Source: Brasenia schreberi (lineage: Eukaryota; Streptophyta; Magnoliopsida; Nymphaeales; Cabombaceae). Taken from it: a stretch of 64,000 bases of DNA. The notes under the pieces are model-generated. The model saw only the letters and a list, made by a program, of their open reading frames with translations, did no database searches and was not told where the DNA came from. The translations under genes and the position numbers were made by a program. This document shows, piece by piece, positions 13,601-23,639 of this stretch. The stretch is from positions 2,074,501-2,138,500 of the forward strand of contig JAYKKT010000059.1 of assembly GCA_036023115.1 (NCBI GenBank). Reading direction: 5' to 3'. Each line of letters opens with the position of its first letter. Positions within the stretch are counted from its first letter, which is position 1.

Positions 13601-14546
13601 TACAATCCTATAATGGTTATGTCTGCATGTTCCTGGTTTCCTCTCCATCAAGGCTACTTTCTTGGGCCGAAATAACCAACTTGGTAAAATTCAGCAGAAT
13701 TATAATGTCAACACCAAAAAAGTGGCTGCAAATAACCTGTTCGTATAGAAGTGGTTGAATTCATTGTTTGAACCTGTGTGTATCACGTGAACTTGCACTA
13801 AGTAGGACGCATTATAGGATAGAAACCATCATAGAGTGGGTCTGTTTTGTGTATCATGCATATTGTATGATACGAAGACGCACGGTATGACACTGAAGAG
13901 TATTGCAGAACAAGGTTGTACTACTCTTGTGTCATATTAAACCGTATGTTTTGGGGAGCTTATTATGTGGATGTGATATATGTTGTTTCTGTATTATTAA
14001 TTTGAAATTGTAGATCTTCCCATGATCATGAGTTTGCTCCTTCAAGGGATACAAAACAATTTCTTTTTTGGTATAAAAGGCAGTTGTTTCCATTATTATT
14101 ATTATTGTTTGACGTCTCTAATGCTTAACTCTGCACAGTCATGATCATTATTATTATGACCGACTCTGCAAAGTGTAGAGAGAGAGAGGGCGCATTACAG
14201 CTGTCTCACCACTGTGTGATGATAGTCTACAATGCGCATCTTTACAACATGGTCACATCTCGTGAGAATGGTCTAATTTATCTTTACCCCATCGACCGGA
14301 TGTACTTTTGTCTCGTTGGATGGAATCTGCCTGATATTTTTGCTATACAATAGATCTTTTCATTGTGGTCTTCAAACGCAGGTCATGCGAGGACTTCCAA
14401 ATGGTGAAGGCCCAAAACTTGTTGAGAAAGAAGACGGTATTGATGCAATGGAAAGGTTTCAGTTTCATGAAAATGAGGATCTAAGAAATATGGCAAACAA
14501 GTTAGTGGACACATACTTTGGTGAAGATTATGGACTTGATGAGTAG
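2474..14546 (+). CDS. IMPA9: Importin subunit alpha-9-like nuclear transport receptor (5' partial)
   Basis: Importin alpha binds nuclear localisation signals in cargo and links it to importin beta for passage through the nuclear pore. Coding exons: 2474-2690, 3528-3681, 3922-4024, 6593-6777, 8461-8540, 11316-11466, 12208-12289, 12391-12449, 13103-13408 and 14382-14546 (stop TAG). All junctions are GT-AG and all phases join, giving 499 complete codons plus one split first codon. The first exon carries a basic importin-beta-binding-like stretch (QKRRQHAITVGKERR) and an acidic patch. ARM repeats follow with the typical W/Y..N motifs: AAWCLTNIAAG, CAWAIGNLAGEG, AAWTLSNLIK, AAWVLSNIAAG, AAYALGNLCV. 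The C-terminus (DAMERFQFHENED, then YFGEDYGLDE) matches the Arabidopsis IMPA-9 subtype as I recall it, about 520 residues. The missing start is about 19 residues upstream. Introns of 2.6 kb (4025-6592) and 2.8 kb (8541-11315) contain transposon insertions. No frame break is seen, so the gene looks functional. Confidence 0.93.
4557..5480 (-). mobile_element. RTE-type LINE fragment (5' region and endonuclease domain)
   Basis: Read on the minus strand, 4557-4877 is an open 106-codon stretch with AP-endonuclease features: NIVCAYAPQ, RIPQKEIIYVGG, DLNGH, then FNFVMTFDLFIANIIFKKR. Further 5' on that strand (about 4880-5130) comes the start of the endonuclease (ETLDNKL, MIRRKIHILCLQ), now broken by stops. 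The 5150-5480 part looks like the untranslated leader because a related leader occurs at about 32.66 kb. The reverse transcriptase is absent here. It lies in the importin intron 4025-6592. Confidence 0.75.
5606..5880. repeat. AT-rich tandem duplication, about 139-bp unit, two copies
   Basis: AATGTAATAT recurs at 5632 and 5771, and the long AT-only blocks around it (ACTTATATAATAA, ACTTATAGTTATAAACTTAT) repeat in the same order. The sequence is almost pure A and T with many internal palindromes. It sits in the importin intron next to the LINE fragment. Confidence 0.7.
5905..6225. repeat. Degenerate AACCG/CGGTT-rich repeat ending in a MITE-like terminus
   Basis: The block is packed with GAACCG, GAAACCG and CGGTTT words in both orientations. 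It ends with GGCCATGTCTAG, which matches the terminal motif (TAGACATG..) of the better preserved element at 52370-52756. The left terminus is not recognisable, so it is called a decayed hAT-like MITE. Confidence 0.45.
7315..7799. mobile_element. hAT-type MITE with terminal inverted repeats and 8-bp target duplication
   Basis: The left end TAGAGCTATCAATATGG is mirrored at the right end by CCATATTGACAGCTCTG. Immediately outside lie AAAATCTT (7307-7314) and AAAATTTT (7800-7807), an 8-bp target duplication with one mismatch, as expected for hAT insertions. Subterminal GGCCAGG/CCTGGCC words are typical of such elements. A (TA)n run of about 45 bases fills the middle. No coding capacity is seen. 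It lies in the importin intron after the exon ending at 6777. Confidence 0.8.
8652..9265. repeat. Putative non-autonomous element rich in GAGCTTGAGC words
   Basis: The left end TAGGGATCCAAATGAGCTGA is roughly mirrored by the right end TCAGCTTGATTACACCCCTA. In between are many GAGCT/AGCTC words in both orientations. A TATA-like CTATAAAAGGAG lies at about 8899. No convincing target duplication was found, so the exact boundaries are uncertain. It is in the 2.8 kb importin intron. Confidence 0.45.
12018..12098 (+). mobile_element. 5'-truncated RTE LINE tail with 17-bp target site duplication
   Basis: The insert contains the conserved RTE 3' end (ACAAAGAATCCATGTAACCG, then GGGAAAAGGCTTAGC) and finishes in a (GTT)n tail. 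It is flanked by two perfect copies of CCTAAATCAAGAAATCA at 12001-12017 and 12099-12115. This is a small, dead-on-arrival copy in the importin intron just before the exon at 12208. Confidence 0.9.
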
Positions 14547-15218
14547 CTTTGTTGGTGCCAAGTTTTTCATCATCTCCCAAATGCGTAATCCTTGCAAATA
14601 GGGTGCCTTGTCTATTGGCATTTTCAGGAGTTTCACCAGTCTGTATGCTAGCATTTGGAGGAATCGGTTGTGAAATTTTCACCAGAAAAACCAAAAGGGT
14701 GTAGCTTAAGAGATCTTACGGTTCTCAAGAATATTGTTCTGCCTTGCATATTCTTCAGCATGTTTTCCTGTGCAAAACAAGCAGGACTGCCAAGACTTCA
14801 TGCTTCAAATGTTCAAGCAGTTACTGCGAGTGTTCAGAACATTGGTATGAACCGTATGGTCTGCTGTGTATCTAAACCTGGTTTTGTGTGGGCGTAAATC
14901 TGAACCCTGTGATAATGCTATTCTTTTGGGGAGGAAAATGATGCTGACAGGTCGTTACTCCGTCGCCACACTAGGTTCTCTTGCCAGGGGGTGACATCGG
15001 CAGAAGCCCCAAACTCCGGCCTCTGTAATCCCTCTAAGAGATCCTCCTTTTGCAATTGAATAGTCATGTGTGGCTCTGTGAGGTTATCTTTCCTTATCCT
15101 CTCTGGACTTCCTAAGTGTGATTTCTGTAAAATATTTTGGCCGAATGAACCAGCCAAGCATCCGTTCCTTGCATTGTTCGAGGACTTTACTCATTTTGTA
15201 GTTACTTTTTGATTGAGG
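14547..15218 (+). other. 3' flank of the importin gene, probable 3' UTR
   Basis: This stretch follows the importin stop codon directly. Some open frames exist but none shows a recognisable domain. I could not place a poly(A) signal with confidence. Confidence 0.4.

Positions 15219-15262
<44 letters not shown>
15219..15262. repeat. (CT)n microsatellite
   Basis: An uninterrupted CT run of roughly 42 bases. From here to about 16.2 kb I see nothing else that can be supported. Confidence 0.95.
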
Positions 15263-15265
<3 letters not shown>

Positions 15266-16204
15266 TATCTTAAGCGACTTCCAGAACCCCTTTTGAAGCT
15301 GATTGAACCGTCGTTGAAAATGAAACCCTTTCTCACGTTAATTGGGTGGCTTATAGACTCTTGGTTGCCAAAGAACTTGAACTTCTGTTTATATTAGGAC
15401 TTAATTAAAAAGAAAGGTCATGATTTATTGTTTCCTCGCCGCAGGTTAGGTGTATACTCGCGCCTCTTTTGAAGTTTTCACTGTCTAATTGCTCAGTGCT
15501 TATTGGTTGGATCTCCATCTCATTGCTTCTTTGGATGTTCAATTCATCTTATAGTGCTACACCAATTTTTCTCTAATAACATGTTAGTATGGGATTTTTT
15601 CTTATATGACCATGCATCTAACTAATTGAACAGCAGAATGGAAAAATGTAATTTTGGGGGCACGTGTTTTCTTGTTTGTGCGTTTTGGTAGGCGTGAAAT
15701 TCTGCGAATCCTGCTGAAAGAGGGGTGCATTGCCATCTCCTGCTGCGAGGTGTTGGGTCATTTTACCACGGTGTCACTAACCTTGTTTCCAGACTGAATC
15801 TTGGATTTATTGTGCTTTTCAGTCTGGTTCTTCTCCTGCTTGGTATTGTTATTAGTACTGGAGACGCAGTCTTATTTTCAAGGCATCCTTTATGAAGGAG
15901 CTGTCTATCTGCGATCAAACTCTCTGGATAAGCTCTGGAGTTTGACTGCAATGGCGTTGGCAGACGAAACTCTCACTCTCTCTCACACACACGAAGGAAA
16001 GCCAAGATAACACAGAACAGAATGCGCTTAGTCTAAATCTTCATGTTTAGAGCAATACAGTAGATAACACAGAGAACAGTCGAAGGTGAGAAGAGTTTGA
16101 TTCTTCATCGGTCAAATGCTTCAATTGACAATATTGACGTTTCTTTAATGGGATTTGGCAATGATCATGATCAGTCCACGCTGATTCTCTGAAAGAGCCG
16201 CTCT

Positions 16205-16282
16205 GTCCCCGGGTGTCGAACTCATGTTCTCCAGCTTCTAAGTTCCGCTCCCTAGCTAGGTGAGCTATTCCTCTTTGTGTTG
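16205..16282 (-). repeat. tRNA-derived SINE-like sequence
   Basis: On the minus strand an A-box-like TAGCTCACCTAGCTAGG (from 16267 down to 16251) is followed by a B-box-like GAGTTCGACACC (16223-16212), the internal promoter layout of a tRNA. It does not fold into an intact tRNA cloverleaf, so it is read as a SINE head. Confidence 0.6.
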
Positions 16283-16317
16283 AGCGGCTTATTACAACTT
16301 CTAGGACATTGCATCGA

Positions 16318-16440
16318 GAGCATTAGCTCAATGGCAAGGCGCTCTTGCGTCGTTGTCCCTGGTGGGGAGTTCGACTCCCAGAAGGTGCATGTGTGGGTGA
16401 GTGTTATGCTTCGGCCTCCTCTTGTAACCAAAAAGAAAAG
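16318..16440 (+). repeat. tRNA-derived SINE, best preserved copy
   Basis: An A box TAGCTCAATGGC (16324-16335) and a B box GAGTTCGACTCC (16367-16378) sit 43 bases apart, as in RNA polymerase III genes. The body continues with GTGCATGTGTGGGTG and GCTTCGGCCTCCTCTTG, ending near TGTAACCAAAAAG. The same body recurs at about 43.75, 43.93, 52.5, 53.2, 53.4 and 61.85 kb. Confidence 0.8.
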
Positions 16441-16650
16441 GAAACCTTCTATGACATCAACCTATGGTTTTGCTAGGACTGAGATCCCAATTTCCATAAC
16501 CTATCTTAATACAAGTAAGCTGGGAACAACATATAGTTTGTCAATACATTTCACTATTAAAGTTCAATTTGGTTTTTGGTTTATAGTTGTATGACTTAGC
16601 TAGTTTAGTGCAGATTTGACAGTAGGCTTATTCTTGGCATGAATCTGATA

Positions 16651-17032
16651 CAAAGGGCTCACGCACTTCTTGTATAACACCGATTTCTAAGAAACATAAG
16701 TGGGTCATATGTGTCCCACCTCTTCCATTCCTACTGGAAGTAGTAGTAAACAACCAGGGTTGCTCGGACAAATACTCGTGACTCAGTGACTGTAATTTCC
16801 AAGGTAATGAAGATCTTCTGAGTATGTCATTTGCTCGTGTTTACAAAGGGCTCACGCACTTCTTGTATAACACCGATTTCTAAGAAACATAAGTGGGTCA
16901 TATGTGTCCCACCTCTTTCATTCCTACTGGAAGTAGTAGTAAACAACCAGGGTTGCTCGGACAAATACTCGTGACTCAGTGACTGTAATTTCCAAGGTAA
17001 TGAAGATCTTCTGAGTATGTCATTTGCTCGTG
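16651..17032. repeat. 193-bp tandem duplication, two near-identical copies
   Basis: CAAAGGGCTCACGCACTTCT begins at 16651 and again at 16844, and the sequence in between is repeated almost perfectly (CTTCCATTCC versus CTTTCATTCC is the one difference I noticed). A short third start, CTCGTGACTCAG, follows. The high identity points to a recent duplication. Confidence 0.93.
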
Positions 17033-17086
17033 ACTCAGGTGCTGCACTTTGAGAGATAATGCAGAATCTTCCTAGGGTGTCATTTT

Positions 17087-17090
<4 letters not shown>

Positions 17091-17140
<50 letters not shown>
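17091..17140. repeat. (TC)n microsatellite
   Basis: An uninterrupted dinucleotide run of about 50 bases directly after the 193-bp tandem duplication. Confidence 0.95.
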
Positions 17141-17144
<4 letters not shown>

Positions 17145-17921
17145 GTCATCGATGGTAACACATTAATATTACCATAGAAATTCTTGATCTGCCACTGATG
17201 AGAGTTGTATGCTTTGCAGGGGTTCGGCATTTTACAGCGTACGAAAGCATGCTGAGAGTAGAATGGATTGCCTTAATTATACATTACGGCTCGATCGCGT
17301 TTATACCTATGTCATAAAATTTGATTTGGATTGACAGAACACTGAACACTGCCTGACGGATGTTCGAGTACACAAAGTATTCAATCTTACGTCTATATAT
17401 CACAATCACGCATTCGTGCTAAGAATAAATGAACATTAAATGACAGTAAGATTTTCCAATACGCTTGAAATAAGTCACTCTCCGACGTACACGTCCAGAT
17501 TTAGCATGCGTGAACCCATGTAGCCAAGTTTTACTCGATGGTGTGTCAATGATGTCTTTGGAATATGAAGGATAAGGTAATGGACAAGACAAGAAAAATA
17601 TATCAAACCATAACTTTGCCTTTGTCTATTTTGAAATAAGAGCGGTCGGAGATTCTCAGACGTAACTGCGTTCTGTTTTTTGTCATTACAACATTTAACT
17701 ACAGATAAGCCCAATCAACATATCTCTGATTTTCTAAAGCACTTGTCATTCGTCTTTAGCATCATTTGCAGTGACGCCTCCTTAACTGTAGTTCAATTAA
17801 TATTTAACCATCTCTTCAATGACCAAACCACACCAAGCACACACACAGAGAGAGAGTACCGTTTCTAATGGTCACAGCCATCATCATGTACTGTTAGTCT
17901 TCTTGTATGAGTTGAATGTAT

Positions 17922-18041
17922 CCACGTAGTTCCCTGCATCACAGGGGAGTGATACCAGAGGTATGCATGCGGAGACACGCAGAAACTGCTTCTGCTTACG
18001 TACCGCCGGTATCATCTCTCCTTTGGAGAAGCCTCCGTGCG
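17922..18041 (+). ncRNA. MicroRNA-precursor-like foldback
   Basis: The arm CACAGGGGAGTGATACC (17940-17956) is nearly complementary to GGTATCATCTCTCCTTTGG (18008-18026). The stem continues inward through GGTATGCA paired with TACGTACC-type sequence, to an inner hairpin GCAGAA..TTCTGC. It extends outward through CCACG and CGTGCG. About 120 nt with two opposing 20-nt arms is the usual size of a plant pre-miRNA. The 3' arm resembles, from memory, the star strand of the miR391/miR4376/miR1432 group (CGGUAUC..UCUCC), and the 5' arm its mature strand with one base missing. The minus-strand complement also folds. No small-RNA evidence is available, and a MITE foldback is the main alternative. Confidence 0.4.
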
Positions 18042-21000
18042 ACAATCCCCTCAAATATCAATTTTTCCTCTATGTGAGAGAGAGAGAGCATCAACTCCAG
18101 GTTTTGGTGGATTAATTACAGTAAAAAGCAACGAAGGGACGTTGGCTTTATTGATGACTCCTTGACTACGATCTTTCTAGTTTTCACTTCAAAGGATCGA
18201 CGACGCCCGATTGAATACAGAAATACATGTGGTTGGACTACCCATATGCCGATTTCGATCATATGACGTGAAATGCATCACCGTTTAACTACTGCTCTTC
18301 TCACATTCATGGAATTCTTTTTGCTGCTTAATTTTATTGACATCAATTATTACGAGTTGCAAACTGCACTGGGACGGATTTAGTGATAGCTTTAATGAAG
18401 CTCAAAGAACTTTTTCTTAATATATATTACACCCTTTTTTTTTAAAAGGCAATATAATATAATATATAGTGTGTGTGTGTGTGCAGATATAGATAGGTAT
18501 GATATATCTCAACTTATCCTTCACTCCAAATCTTACGCCGTAAAGCACAAACGACACGTAAAATGGGTAAGGAAAATCAGAGAGAGAGATGGGTCGAAAT
18601 ATATTCTTTGATGATGGACGGCATCCGTTTCTTTGAAGATCCTGAGGTGGTAGCTGCAAATCGTATCATTCGATCTGCACACAGCAATAAGCGTTAGTAT
18701 CTGTCAAATAAGTGCTACTCTCCTTAATGGCATTACATCTTTCTTATAATAAATGATTCGAACTGCTGTCCACTTTTACCTGAAGCCCATTAAAGCTATC
18801 AGTCAAATCAATGATGCTCTCCCGAATGGCATTACATCTTTTTGAGTTTGGAATCGAAAAAAATTATTAAAATTTTTGAAATTTAAAAATAAACAAATTT
18901 GAAAGCAGAGGGTTAGAACCGCCGATTCTAGTTCCATTTGATTCCTTACCCAGTTCAGTTCCGAATTGAAACCGCTAAACTGGTTTCAAACCGGCCATAT
19001 CTATTTTCCTATGATCCAATGACCTTGTTTTAAATATTTTCTTGACAGTAATAACAAGATGCATTCCAACCTGCCCACGAATTTCCAGTCATACTTTTGG
19101 CACCAAACGGGCAGAATGGTAGGTGTGTGACCTCATGTGAGGTTGTGATGCAATGCATTAAGAACACTTAACGTGATAATGAAAAAAATATTCTGAACCT
19201 ATCGCTTTTGCACAAGTCAACGCTCTATATCTTATATTCTAATGTGTTATTATATTTATATAAACCTTCAAGATATGCACTAATCCTTCCCTATAAATAC
19301 TTAAATCACTGTACTAATATGCTGTGGAAGTGTGGCCAGCTACACGCCATGGTGTTGGCGAAGTGGTTAAATATTTTAATCTTAAATCTTGTTTCTTGTT
19401 ACAATATAGAGACCCAAGCCATAGTGGCAGGGGATATAGGAATTCTTTTGGGATGAGGTGCATTTGTATTTTGAGCGAGGTATATTTGTATTTCATATTC
19501 ATAAGTATTTTCTTATATATAATTATATATGATGGTGGACTTAAAAAAAATAGATTTCAGGTGAGGTACATGCTTCACCTCGCCCTAAAGTGGGTCTACT
19601 ACTGCAGATATGCACCCCTCCCAATCAGCGGAATTAAGCTTTCATGAACTTAACTAGAAGATTGCTCTTTGTGCGTGTGGCAGGCCATTGGGTAAACTTT
19701 GTAATCTTGGTCACCAACATACTAGATAGAAATAATGGGGTGATCGGGTCACTTGAGTTCGGGTACGTTGGGTTGGGGTTGCAGTCAGTTCCTGACGTGG
19801 TTCGGTTCAGGTTGAAATAATCGGCCAGTTCCAAACCGACCCTGTCTACCCGACCATGTACATAACAGACACAGTCTTGGATTTCGTTGGCCCTTTCAAT
19901 TATCAAAGCTTTGAGTAGACATCCAAAGTAGGGCAAATACATTAAACAACTTTATAGAATTTCAAATCAAAAGTAGAAATTAAAAGCTTGAATGGCACGA
20001 CAAGCAATATAGCTCACATGATTAGGGGTCGACTCACAAATTGAAGGCCACGAGCTCGATACATAGGGTGTGCATCTGGCTTCGGGCTTCTCATTGTACC
20101 AACAAAAAAAACTCGATTGTTTTTAGCTGAATGGTGAAGCAAGGGGGATTAGAGAGAGAGAGAGTGGATTTGATTAACTTTGCTCTAAGCTTTTAGGGGC
20201 AAATGGAAGGCTTTAAAAGTTCAGGTGTTCCTTGAATAAAGCTCAACAAGCTTGTGAGTATTCTTCATATTTATCGAGTATCATGGGTAAAGTAACCAGA
20301 GATGCTTAAACCTTAAGATGGTTAGCTAGTCTCGAGGGGCGGCCATTTGGGGCTCTAATGAGAATGCGAGAAATTAGACATGAACACTTAGACTTAGAGG
20401 GTGTTTCTGGTTTCGCCTCAAACAGTTCTTTAATGCAAAACTGTGGGTGATGTGGCTCACCTCAGGGAGCGGGACACGATGTTCAGGCCTTATGTGCGTT
20501 GTGACTCTTAGGGCGTGTTTGATTCTTGGTGTGAGGATCCTAGTGTTAGAACTGGAAGCCTAAAACAATATGAGTTTGTAACATAGTTTCGAGGAATCAT
20601 GATCTCGTGTTTAATTCGTGAGTAAAATTGATGTTTTGTTTTTGTATGAAGAGAGGTAACAACATGAGAAAGGAGGCACTTTTATAAAGTTTTGGGATTA
20701 GTTCTTATAACTCACCTTTCTTAATGTGCTAAAGTTCTTAACTTAAAAATTAAGCTTATGGAATCATAGTTTCATTCTAACGATGAGTTCTCCATTTGAT
20801 GCACAACAAAACTTATAATTATGAGCACAAAAAATCAAGGTCCATTTTTTCCCAACCCTTACATGAAACACACCCTTGAGTAAAGAAAGTATACATTGTC
20901 ATGCTTCATTGTATTTAATTGCTTATGTGAGACTAGATCGAGCTCACTAACAACTAAAGATCCATACATAGACTTGTGGTGAGAGGTTTTGGTTATGCTT

Positions 21001-21391
21001 GTGGTGATTGGCTAAAAGATAAAGATGATGGGACCATGGCCATGATCCATGCGTGGTGTGAAAGGAAAAGAACAAGGAGACCCTGGGCATTTGTCCAGCA
21101 TATGATGCGTCCCCTTGAAGCAAAGGGCCTTTAATAATGTATTGGAGAGGCCAACCTGCTTTTATGAATCCTCGCATCTTTGATTCCTCTTTCATAAAAA
21201 AAGGAAAAAGAATCAGATTGTTTCCCTTTCATCTCTTTAATGCTTCTTATTTCTACCATTTTCTGTTACTGCAATTAAATTATTACTTTCCTATTTATCC
21301 TAAACTGACCCCAAAACCGCATAAACCTGCCTCTCCTTTTCCTGTATCCTCTCTCTTCTTCCCTCACAAACCAACGGTCAACCAGAAAAGG
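18042..21391. other. Repeat-rich intergenic region without a supported gene
   Basis: No open frame here resembles a known protein. It holds short GT and GA runs and two decayed blocks rich in AACCG/CGGTT words (about 18.88-19.02 kb and 19.74-19.86 kb), the first ending in GGCCATATCTA like the terminus of the MITE at 52.4 kb. The SINE-like unit at 20.0 kb is listed separately. Confidence 0.5.
20005..20112 (+). repeat. SINE-like repeat, second family
   Basis: The stretch has a B-box-like CGAGCTCGATAC followed by GTGTGCATCTGGCTTCGGGC, TTCTCATTGTACC and an A-rich tail. A related unit with the same order of words lies at about 59.5 kb, so this is a dispersed repeat rather than unique sequence. 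Confidence 0.5.
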
Positions 21392-21812
21392 ATGCAGACC
21401 ATCTTGAGCTTGAGTGGCCACAGTGTCCCTCTTTGCGTCTCAGGGATCAGATCGTCCTTGTCTCTCTCAATGGAGTTAGTATTTCTTTAGTTCTGATGGT
21501 TTGTGATAGTATTTTTTAGTTCTGATGGTTTGTGATAGTATTTTTAGTTCTGATGGCTTGTGAAACATTGAGTCTGTAGTCATAGTTTTGAACTCTTTAT
21601 TCGTAAATGTTTTGTTTTGCAGGATTGCTGATCATGACAGACGGAGAGAAGCTATTAAAACTCAGAGATCTGTGGCTGCAAATGGCCTTCCTGCTGTCCA
21701 TAATGAAATGGGTTCTCTTGCTTATTGCCTGAAAGCCATGGAGATGCTGCTGAATGGAGATGAGGTGCTTGACGATCTCTTCTTTTATGGGGTCTGTGCG
21801 AAAGCCGCCTAG
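21392..21812 (+). CDS. Weak two-exon gene candidate, unrecognised product, possibly incomplete
   Basis: I do not recognise this product. An ATG at 21392 opens a short frame (MQTILSLSGHSVPLC..). Splicing from a GTTAGT donor after about 21473 to the acceptor TTTTGCAG (ending 21622) joins in frame as SMEIADHDRRREAI. The second exon runs AIKTQRSVAANG, EMGSLAYCLKAMEMLLNGDE and could stop at 21812. The phrase ending ..NGDE is followed by GTGC, a possible donor, so further exons may exist downstream, but none was found. The second exon has gene-like composition, while the first is low in information. It could be a fragment of a captured or degraded gene. Confidence 0.3.
21489..21575. repeat. 28/29-bp tandem repeat, three copies
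   Basis: AGTTCTGATGG starts at 21489, 21518 and 21546, each followed by TTTGTGATAGTATTTTT or a close variant. It lies in the supposed intron of the 21.4 kb gene candidate. Confidence 0.85.
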
Positions 21813-22639
21813 TTAACGCATCTCATTATTCATTTACCTTTGTGTAATTGATTTTACCAGTTTGATCTACGCTCCTCTCTCTCTCTCTCAGAGCAATATC
21901 TTGGTTGTGGTTTCCGATCTTAGCTCAAACGATTTGTTGAATGATATCAAATCTTGATCCCTGACATTCATGACTTTTTCAAAGATAAAAGGCTCCTTTT
22001 TTCTATATGTTCTTCTCCTGGTGCATTTTCTTGGTCTAGATCGTGGTTGTGGCTTTGTGCATGTGTGTTAACATGATCTTCACGGTGATGGCATTTAGCT
22101 CTCTATTTAATGATTAATATGATGAACGTTTCGTTTTAGCATGATCGAATCCAGGAGATAAGCAAAACATGAGGCAGAGTAGCAGAGAATCGATGTTTTT
22201 TTCTTTCTTTAGAGGTTACTTTCTAGAGGAAAGGAAAAGGGGAAAAAACATTTATCTGCAGTATGTGCGGAAGCTGTAATTCCGGTGGGGAACACGAACG
22301 CTGGTGCCGTAGAACTCTGGTTTGTGAATTTGAGGACATTTTGTCAAGTACATACCTTTATGAAACTGAAATTATAACCTTAAATAGGAGTAAAACAACC
22401 ATTATTTGGGTCTCATCTCGTAATCATATACCGCTTAAAGTTAGGCTAAGCAAACAACGAATGATCAAGTTGGTGATATCCTCTTCTAAGTCGGACTCCA
22501 CTGCCAATATATTATATTCTCTCTTATCCAGGGTTTCCTTTAAACCTTCAGTTCTTCTTCGACACTCTAATGGTTTCACAAGGGACCTTGAGTTTCTCTT
22601 GATTTAAGATTTGAAATCTTTCCATTAGCTTTGTGAAAT

Positions 22640-22862
22640 CACGACTCTGTAAATCTTGAAACGTAACGGCTTTCCTGGTTGGGGTTCGACTCGAGAACTT
22701 TACAAATCAACAATTTGATGTACCAATTCAGGTTTGGTTTCCTAAAAGGCAGAACCGGAACCAAACCCCTGGTTCCAATTTTGATTCTCCCAGTTTCAAT
22801 TGGTTCTGGAGGGGTCTGGTTCGGTTGAATCTGTTGGGCTGGGTTGGTTCCGGCCACCTCTA
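22640..22862. repeat. Degenerate GGTTC/GAACC-rich repeat
   Basis: This block is dominated by GGTTCGG, GAACCGG and GGTTGG words and shows no coding potential. It ends in GGCCACCTCTA, close to the next MITE-like terminus at 22866. From the 21.4 kb gene candidate up to this block I see nothing else that can be supported. Confidence 0.45.
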
Positions 22863-22865
22863 TGT

Positions 22866-23231
22866 AGGGGTGTCAACCAGTTGTATCTATTGACAATCCA
22901 GCTATGTCCGAATCCAAGATTCAATTTAGAATGTTAAGACCAGACCCAGACCTAGGTCCTACTGAACCTTTTCTGAAAATTTTCTCTCGCCCACAAAGTG
23001 TTACTTTTGTATTTATCTCTGAAAAATTTTTAGATCTTGATCGGATCTTGGTGGTAAGAACCAGGTCTGGTACCAATATCCAATAACCATCCACAACTCC
23101 ATATATCGCTTAGGACTTGAAAGTCCAACCCAAATAAATAAATTGATATATTCAATTGTCAACTAAGCCATAACCCTAATGGGTTCGGTACGGGTCGGAT
23201 TCGGGTTGAACTTGATCCCACGAGACCCCTA
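22866..23231. repeat. Putative MITE with TAGGGGTG-type ends
   Basis: The left end TAGGGGTGTCAACCAG is roughly mirrored by the right end CACGAGACCCCTA. The interior is rich in GGGTTCGG and CAGACCCAG words. No clear target duplication was found, so the boundaries are tentative. Confidence 0.4.
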
Positions 23232-23639
23232 CCTTGGGCTCCCTGTACTGGTATCCTGGAAGTTAGCTGTTATAAATGCTGAGACGTTTTAATTCCCTCG
23301 TGTTGTCCTACATCAGGTCACCCATTGCATTTATTGCATGATTTTATTTCGATCCATGACTCAAACACCAACTAATATTATTCAATATTACCTGAAAATT
23401 GGAAAAAAAAAGGAAATTTAGTTAACTTGGTCGCGGTGGGTCCCACTTCTTCTCATACTCAATATTTTTCCGGCACCTTTTTTTTTCAAAAATATTTTTC
23501 ATATAAAATTAATGGTTCTTGACGGTTTTAAAATCGACAGTTTGAAATCGCTGGTTTTGATTTATCTGAAACCAATTGTGTCTATCTTCAAGCTTAAACT
23601 TCAAGTAACAAAAGTTGTTATGTATATGAAAAATAATAT

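Noticed and set aside
16318..16390. tRNA gene suggested by adjacent A-box and B-box.
   Set aside because: No matching acceptor stem or anticodon arm, and the same body recurs at least six more times with a shared non-tRNA tail, so it is a SINE.
17941..18030. TPP riboswitch suggested by the CAGGGG stem near a gene-poor region.
   Set aside because: The conserved CTGAGA and ACCTGATCTGG blocks are absent and the structure is a simple foldback.
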